Of a stretch of 10,824 nt of DNA, positions 6,448-10,824 are shown one piece after another. The notes beneath the pieces are model-generated. The model worked only from the letters and a program-made list of their open reading frames with translations. It made no database searches and was not told the origin of the DNA. Numbering within the stretch: the first letter of the stretch is position 1; every line of letters starts with the position of its first letter. Location: positions 1-10,824 of the forward strand of contig CAMALN010000037.1 in assembly GCA_945836565.1 (NCBI GenBank). Reading direction: 5' to 3'. The translations under genes and the position numbers were made by a program. The DNA is from an uncultured Lachnospiraceae bacterium (GTDB lineage Bacteria > Bacillota > Clostridia > Lachnospirales > Lachnospiraceae).

Positions 6448-7918
6448 GCCAATCTTCCTCCTCAAGCTTCCTTCTTCTGATATATGAAGCTAATGCCATA
6501 ATTGCAAAGGCCGCCAATACTGCTCCTATTACTCCCATGATAACCCACCATTGAAACGGCTTATCCTCTTTTTTCTCATCCGGTATATCTACATACTGGG
6601 ATGAAATCTTTGTAGACAGCACCTGCTCTGTCGTGTATTCTTCGCCATTTCCATCCTCATATACAAATGATATTCTTCCCTCGGTATCACCATATATGGA
6701 ATTACCTGAAAGCCCCACCACTTCTACCGTGATACTGCTGCTTTTGACATTCCCGGGTTCTATATCTCCTATGAATATGGTTCCATCCGGACTCAACCCG
6801 TCGACATCTATACTGGCTCTTACATTGTACACCTTGCTCTTTCCAAGGTTCATTGCGTTTACCGAAACCTCAGCAACATCCGCAATCTGAAGATTTTCTT
6901 CCAATTTGACCGGATCAAACAGGATGCTCACGGGCTGCTCAACGTTAAGCTTTGCATTTCCGACTGCCGAATATGTCATACCCTTATTATCCGCATAATC
7001 CATCGAAAGCTGTAAATTATACTGTCCTTCCGGTGTTACAGGTGCGACCTTGTAGGTATATACAACAACCGTTTTTTCTCCTGCACCGAGTCGCTCTATG
7101 TATATCGTGTCCGTCGGACTGAGCAGAGTCAGATTGTCCGCCTGAGCCGATATTGTAACCGTCATATTTTTTACCGAACTTGATTTGCTGGTATTATACA
7201 GAGTTATTTTGGCTTCTATTTCATCTCCTGCCACGACAGGATTCTTGGAATACTCATACGACTCTACCAGTACCTTTGGAGCAAATGTCGGAGCCTCCTC
7301 AACAACCTCCTCTTTTATCTGCTCGTTCGGGTCTTTTCCATCGGTTATGGTCACATAGGTTGTAACCGTTTTCTCTATGTTATTTCCATTCTTATCCTGC
7401 GCCCGTAGCTCCAATATCACCGGGTAGCTTCCGTTTAACCTGTCTGATTTTAACTCCAGCGTATAGCTTATCAGATAGCTGTCTACCGTAGCAGTTCCGT
7501 CATTTACCTTATTTTGCCCAAGATAAACATCCTTCTCGTAATTTCTGCATACGAAGGGCATGCTTGAGGCATCACCAAGATTAAGGCTTGTCTTGATAAT
7601 GTTATTCTTTAACTCACCGTCACACACAACCGGCACTACCACAACAGCTCTTCCGTCTGCTACAGAAGGCATATAGCCCTGCTCGTAGGTTCTGTCCATC
7701 CCATCATATTTATTTCGGTTGTCTATACTGATATTTGCTATGCTGTCATCATTTTTATCCGAAGCATTTGCCTCCGTATCAGTTTGAGCAGTATTATTTA
7801 CATCAGTTGCTTCACCCTCCATGGCATAACAGGTATACTCATTTATCACTGACATAAAACAGAAGCATAATGCAATTATTGCACAAGCTGTATTAGACCT
7901 TCTAATCAATCTGTTCAT
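6404..7918 (-). CDS. Secreted, membrane-anchored protein with tandem CARDB-like beta domains
   Basis: A 504-residue cell-surface protein. It has a signal peptide (1 to about 32, basic start, hydrophobic core, possible cleavage after CYA), a low-complexity Asp/Asn/Thr linker (33-75), a beta-rich domain (about 85-192) and an acidic linker (196-210). Two Ig-like or CARDB-like beta domains follow (about 215-325 and 328-440), each with N-terminal NPV/DPV and later GAGEKT or EPGNVKSS turns. The C-terminus has a membrane helix (456-480), RRRK stop-transfer and a short acidic cytoplasmic tail. The layout resembles COG1361-type S-layer-related proteins found beside ABC transporters. The ATG at 7918 overlaps the ATPase stop as ATGA (7915-7918), so translation is probably coupled; a GTG at 7924 is too close to the GGAGG to be likely. 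Inferred role: extracellular binding or scaffolding partner of the transporter. The ligand is unknown. Confidence 0.82.
   Translation of the reverse strand: MNRLIRRSNTACAIIALCFCFMSVINEYTCYAMEGEATDVNNTAQTDTEANASDKNDDSIANISIDNRNKYDGMDRTYEQGYMPSVADGRAVVVVPVVCDGELKNNIIKTSLNLGDASSMPFVCRNYEKDVYLGQNKVNDGTATVDSYLISYTLELKSDRLNGSYPVILELRAQDKNGNNIEKTVTTYVTITDGKDPNEQIKEEVVEEAPTFAPKVLVESYEYSKNPVVAGDEIEAKITLYNTSKSSSVKNMTVTISAQADNLTLLSPTDTIYIERLGAGEKTVVVYTYKVAPVTPEGQYNLQLSMDYADNKGMTYSAVGNAKLNVEQPVSILFDPVKLEENLQIADVAEVSVNAMNLGKSKVYNVRASIDVDGLSPDGTIFIGDIEPGNVKSSSITVEVVGLSGNSIYGDTEGRISFVYEDGNGEEYTTEQVLSTKISSQYVDIPDEKKEDKPFQWWVIMGVIGAVLAAFAIMALASYIRRRKLEEEDWHAMVEEDSEAKETK
6457..6463 (-). promoter_or_regulatory. 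Ribosome binding site inside the preceding coding sequence
   Basis: GAGGAGG on the minus strand lies nine bases before the ATG at 6447 and within the coding sequence of the upstream surface protein. It decides the start of the last cassette gene and implies a 44-base overlap of the two genes. Confidence 0.75.
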
Positions 7919-8547
7919 TCCCACATATCCTCCATATCATGCACTACATCGCACAGCTCCTCAATGTCTCTGGCATTATGACTTGCCAGCATTATCGATT
8001 TGCCCTGAGCCTTTAGCCCCTTTAGTAATTGCCTCATCTCCTCTACACCGTTCTTGTCCAAGCCGTTGAACGGTTCATCAAGTATCAGCACTCTCGGGTT
8101 CTCCATTATCGCCTGTGCTATACCCAGCCTCTGTCTCATGCCGAGCGAATATTTCGAGACAGGCTTCTTCATATCAGGATTAAGTCCTACCTTCCTTAAA
8201 GTATTCCGAATCTCGTTCTTTCCTATAAGACCTTTAAGACCAGCCAATATTTTAAGATTGGTATATCCGGTCTCGTGTGGGATGAAACCGGGTGTTTCTA
8301 TAATCACACCTATGCTTTCAGGAAAATCAACCTCCCTGCCTATCCTTCTTCCATCCACGTATATCCTTCCTTTATCCGGTCGCATAAACCCGCATATACA
8401 TTTCATAAGTACGGTTTTTCCGCTACCGTTATTTCCCACGACACCGAATATCTGTCCCGGAGTTATCTTCATATTTACATCCTTAAGCACCTTTTCCCTG
8501 CCAAAGGACTTATATACATGCTCTACTACTATTCCCTCATTTTCCAT
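7915..8547 (-). CDS. ABC transporter ATPase, BcrA/LanF-type
   Basis: The nucleotide-binding subunit of an ABC transporter, 210 residues, cytoplasmic and membrane-associated. Motifs: Walker A GNNGSGKT (38-45); signature YSLGMRQRLGIAQA (133-146); Walker B VLILDEP (153-159) with catalytic Glu158; D-loop NGLD; H-loop His190 in ASHN. The Q-loop position reads VIIETPGF with Glu84 instead of Gln. Such an E-loop is a recognised feature of lantibiotic-immunity LanF ATPases, and similar ET/EN-P-x-F/Y motifs occur in BcrA-type drug-resistance ATPases. The protein is short, with little after the H-loop. The ATG at 8547 has AAGGAG (8556-8561) eight bases upstream. It sits between two permease genes and the surface protein, so it presumably powers the two permeases as a heteromeric ABC-2-type transporter. 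Direction and substrate are not shown by sequence. Confidence 0.92.
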   Translation of the reverse strand: MENEGIVVEHVYKSFGREKVLKDVNMKITPGQIFGVVGNNGSGKTVLMKCICGFMRPDKGRIYVDGRRIGREVDFPESIGVIIETPGFIPHETGYTNLKILAGLKGLIGKNEIRNTLRKVGLNPDMKKPVSKYSLGMRQRLGIAQAIMENPRVLILDEPFNGLDKNGVEEMRQLLKGLKAQGKSIMLASHNARDIEELCDVVHDMEDMWE

Positions 8548-8593
8548 CCGAAACGCTCCTTGTATAATATAGATACATTCTTTTCCATCCCTA

Positions 8594-9490
8594 CTATCTT
8601 CTCATGGTTCCCGTAAAATTGAAGCTGTATGTCCTCATCCTGTGTACCGACAGAGAAAATACAATCACACTTCCAACGAAGAAGAAAACATATGACACCC
8701 ACAGCTTAGGCAGATTATCATAACCAAAATTGTGCATATAATACGTCGCATGATTAAGCGGAGACATCCATCCAAAGGCTATATTTGCAAGCCTCTGCTT
8801 CTCCGGTCCCAGCTTAAACCACTGTGATATAAGCTCCGGATTAAGCACAAATCCTATACCGCTGAATATTATGCCTCCTATCATCCCTCCATTATCCTTA
8901 CGCAGATTTAAGTACAATATTATACCTGACATAAATATTGAATACCCAAGCATAAGTCCGAATATATGCAGCATACACTGATATGGGAAGGAAAGCTCCA
9001 GCACCTTAAGAAACGCCGGTATGGCAATCCTTCGTCCGATATCCGAATATCCAAGTATGGCTGCAGTCTTGCTCCAGATATTTGCCGGATATGCCTTTGA
9101 CGCACACAAGACGCAGGTCGATATAAGTACAAAGAGTACAAATAAAAACGTTGCCATAACAATGTACAGAATCTGTCCCAAAATCCATACTCTGCGATTC
9201 GTCCGCACTAGAAACAGAGGAACCTCATTTCCCGTGTTCGGAATATCTGCGAACAAAAGCAGCAGAAGCAGGGACATTATAAGCACAGAGTTTGCATCAC
9301 CAAAGGTCCATATAAAGGGTTCAAACAGCTGCAATACAGTCTCCTGTCTGTCCGAAAAGCTAAGTATCTTATCCGACAACAAAAAACACACGACGAAGGC
9401 AAGCAAAAATGCCATGATAACCTTTGGATTCTTCTTCCACCTCCTGAAATTCACACAAGCTGTCTGCCAGATTTGGGCTAATTCACGCAC
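8594..9490 (-). CDS. ABC-2-type permease subunit (second of two)
   Basis: A 298-residue integral membrane protein with about six predicted helices (roughly 22-39, 62-82, 104-128, 170-192, 202-218 and 262-283) and no ATPase motifs, as expected for a separate permease subunit of a BcrA/LanF-type transporter. A cytoplasmic basic segment (FLVRTNRRVW, 93-102) lies between helices 2 and 3, and a loop rich in Pro, Gln and Trp (218-260) lies before the last helix. The frame extends to a GTG at 9526, but the GTG at 9490 has AGGAGGT (9500-9506) nine bases upstream, and the upstream reading includes the ribosome binding site itself. The chosen start overlaps the preceding permease gene by eight bases (GTGCGTGA). 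It is followed after 46 bases by the ATPase gene. No specific family name can be given with confidence. Confidence 0.82.
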   Translation of the reverse strand: MRELAQIWQTACVNFRRWKKNPKVIMAFLLAFVVCFLLSDKILSFSDRQETVLQLFEPFIWTFGDANSVLIMSLLLLLLFADIPNTGNEVPLFLVRTNRRVWILGQILYIVMATFLFVLFVLISTCVLCASKAYPANIWSKTAAILGYSDIGRRIAIPAFLKVLELSFPYQCMLHIFGLMLGYSIFMSGIILYLNLRKDNGGMIGGIIFSGIGFVLNPELISQWFKLGPEKQRLANIAFGWMSPLNHATYYMHNFGYDNLPKLWVSYVFFFVGSVIVFSLSVHRMRTYSFNFTGTMRR

Positions 9491-10106
9491 GGGCAATACA
9501 CCTCCTGACAACCCTGTAAAATACACAATACAACACCATCGCTATGCCTAGCAGAAGCAGCAGCACACCATATTCTCCGAAAACCCAGGTGTGTGCAGGG
9601 CATATCCATTCGTCCGGACTCAGACAATATAGCGATGTAAAATATCTCTCATATATTATGACCAGCATATAATATATGACGAAGCCCCCGCCATATGCCA
9701 CGTACCTGCTTCCCGTAACTGCCGACATTGTAGTGGCCACAGCCGCCCAGAAGCAGCCCGATGCAAACACCGTAGCAAGAGCCGTAACCTGCACCTCTTT
9801 ATTTATCCAGCCGGCTATTATTATGCTTAGCACAAGCATAGTCCCACCACTTATGGCAGACACCACGAATTTTCCGAATATGTATGCACCTATACCTGTC
9901 CTGTACAGATACAGCTTGATATATCCGCTGTTATAATCATTTAACCAAGCTGTTGCATACGGAAATGCGACCACAACCGGCATAAAGAGCAGATAGACAT
10001 CAGTTGCAAAGCCGGATTTATCCAATATCAATATTTCGACAATAAGCCCTATTACAAATCCCTTTGATAACAAAGCCCTCTTTAAATCCATTTCAAAAGT
10101 ATTCAT
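9483..10106 (-). CDS. ABC-2-type permease subunit (first of two)
   Basis: A 207-residue membrane protein with about six predicted helices (roughly 13-28, 37-54, 76-99, 107-130, 136-152 and 177-198), a basic C-terminal tail (RVVRRCIARA) and no soluble domain. Size and helix pattern match small permease subunits of bacteriocin-immunity and drug-resistance ABC systems. A short motif before helix 3 (LNDYNSGYIKLYLYRTG, 55-71) resembles the coupling-helix region of ABC-2 permeases, where similar D-x-x-S/G-x-I-K/R-x-L patterns occur. The ATG at 10106 has a modest AGGA site (10113-10116) six bases upstream, and the gene starts 12 bases after the stop of the preceding one. It overlaps the next permease by eight bases. 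The two permeases are dissimilar and probably form a heterodimer. Confidence 0.8.
   Translation of the reverse strand: MNTFEMDLKRALLSKGFVIGLIVEILILDKSGFATDVYLLFMPVVVAFPYATAWLNDYNSGYIKLYLYRTGIGAYIFGKFVVSAISGGTMLVLSIIIAGWINKEVQVTALATVFASGCFWAAVATTMSAVTGSRYVAYGGGFVIYYMLVIIYERYFTSLYCLSPDEWICPAHTWVFGEYGVLLLLLGIAMVLYCVFYRVVRRCIARA
9500..9506 (-). promoter_or_regulatory. Ribosome binding site for the second permease
   Basis: AGGAGGT on the minus strand, nine bases before the GTG at 9490 and inside the coding sequence of the first permease. It rules against the longer reading that begins at 9526. Confidence 0.75.
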
Positions 10107-10118
10107 ATCTTTTCCTGC

Positions 10119-10824
10119 TTAATAACCAAGCTCATAATCTATAACAGAGCCATCAATTGCGTTTATTGAGATTATCGCTCCCGGAGTATTAGGTATGATA
10201 TACGTACTTCCACCATTCTTCAGACCTATAAAATCCCACACAGGCACCAGAAGTCCGGAATCATAATTATCTGCTTCACTTATTCTGGTGTATCTGAGCA
10301 CAACCTTATCTATATCAATATTAACATCGTTGTATTCATCCCCACAGGTAATGATAACCATCTCTTCAAAAATCGACTTAATTTCTTCAAAGGATTTAAG
10401 CTGAGAGCTTTCCACCACTGTTTCAGTAACCTCAATAGGACTGCTGTAATAAAAGCCTACTATACCACTGTCATTTACCATTATTTCTATGCTTTCTCCG
10501 CCCCAGTCCTTCTTCACATATGTATCACCTGACCAGCCCTCAATATGCTTTGAGCCCGCCTCATTGCTGACCACCGTATTGTCAAGCTGCCTTAAGTAGG
10601 TGAATTTGTATACCTGACGGTATTCTCTGTCTGGTATATCTACCTTTCTCACTTCCGGAAGCTCACAGTATTTGTCCTTCTCACAGCATACAAAACCTGT
10701 GATATTCATATTAGAAAGCAGCTCCTCCGCCTTTTTTTCAGCCTCCTCAATTGAGATACTTAAGCTCTCCTTTTCCGTCTCCTTAAAATCCACACCATAT
10801 TCATTTTTTACCCAGTTATCCTCT
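10119..10824 (-). CDS. DUF6034-like protein, N-terminus beyond the window
   Basis: The frame is open to the window edge (its last visible codons read E-D-N-W-V-K-N-E-Y-G), so the start and any signal or lipoprotein peptide are missing. The GTG at 10793 is internal and not a credible start. The visible 234 residues form a soluble mixed alpha/beta domain. Recognisable stretches are EEAEKKAEELLSNM, HIEGWSGDTYVKKDWGGE, IMVNDSGIVGFYYSSPIEV, a helix KSFEEIKSIFEEM, LRYTRISEADNYDSGLLVPV and a C-terminal SINAIDGSVIDYELGY. These resemble DUF6034 proteins, predicted lipoproteins common in Lachnospiraceae; the match is from memory. Cys36 and Cys37 of the visible GTG-initiated part are adjacent. It is the first visible gene of the ABC cassette, 12 bases before the first permease, so it may be an extracellular partner of the transporter. 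Its function is unknown. Confidence 0.72.
   Translation of the reverse strand, partial: EDNWVKNEYGVDFKETEKESLSISIEEAEKKAEELLSNMNITGFVCCEKDKYCELPEVRKVDIPDREYRQVYKFTYLRQLDNTVVSNEAGSKHIEGWSGDTYVKKDWGGESIEIMVNDSGIVGFYYSSPIEVTETVVESSQLKSFEEIKSIFEEMVIITCGDEYNDVNIDIDKVVLRYTRISEADNYDSGLLVPVWDFIGLKNGGSTYIIPNTPGAIISINAIDGSVIDYELGY

Noticed and set aside
6080..6487. Plus-strand open frame opposite the two-helix protein
   Set aside because: It is antisense to the cassette, spans the junction of two minus-strand genes and shows no recognisable domain or ribosome site.
8054..8572. Plus-strand open frame opposite the ABC ATPase
   Set aside because: The opposite strand encodes every ABC ATPase motif; this frame is a by-product of that codon usage, with Pro/Ser-rich sequence and no motif.
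9021..9551. Long open frame on the plus strand opposite the second permease
   Set aside because: It is antisense to a convincing membrane protein gene, is rich in Ser/Thr/Lys with no recognisable domain, and lacks a good ribosome binding site. It is a shadow frame.
5641..10824. Lantibiotic or bacteriocin gene cluster
   Set aside because: The ATPase is LanF-like, but no precursor peptide with a GG leader and no LanB, LanC, LanM or LanT-type gene is in the window. Only the transporter-type parts can be supported.

Overview
The window looks like chromosome of a gut-type, spore-forming Firmicute, most likely a Lachnospiraceae (Agathobacter/Roseburia/Butyrivibrio-like). The basis is moderate to low GC, strong AGGAGG-type ribosome binding sites, a clostridial-type bile salt hydrolase, a Coat F/ferritin-like protein, and a DUF6034-like secreted protein. 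This placement is inferred from protein resemblance remembered from these families; no search was run.

Layout. Positions 8-3603 (minus strand) form a two-gene unit: a hybrid sensor histidine kinase followed after 26 bases by a bile salt hydrolase. Positions 3604-3759 are a divergent promoter region. Positions 3760-4218 (plus strand) encode a small ferritin-like/Coat F-like protein with a complete set of predicted di-iron ligands. Positions 4219-4509 hold two hairpins and a short remnant that reads like the C-terminal half of a degenerate GGDEF domain. Positions 4510-5595 (minus) are mnmA, with a probable promoter of its own embedded in the end of the gene before it.

Positions 5641-10824 (minus) are a tightly packed, probably co-transcribed cassette. 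In transcription order it holds: a DUF6034-like protein (cut by the window edge), two ABC-2-type six-helix permeases, one ATPase of the BcrA/LanF type with a Glu in place of the Q-loop Gln, a large secreted and membrane-anchored protein with CARDB-like beta domains, and a small protein with one extracytoplasmic domain between two membrane helices. Several junctions overlap (8, 4 and 44 bases), which suggests translational coupling. A reasonable model is an ABC machine of the peptide-export or peptide-immunity type with dedicated extracellular partners. The substrate is unknown, and no precursor peptide gene was found in the window.

Many apparent open frames extend upstream of the likely real start. 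Ribosome binding sites, catalytic constraints or promoter positions were used to choose internal starts for the bile salt hydrolase, the kinase, the ferritin-like gene, mnmA and several cassette genes. No tRNA, rRNA, CRISPR, insertion sequence or riboswitch was recognised.
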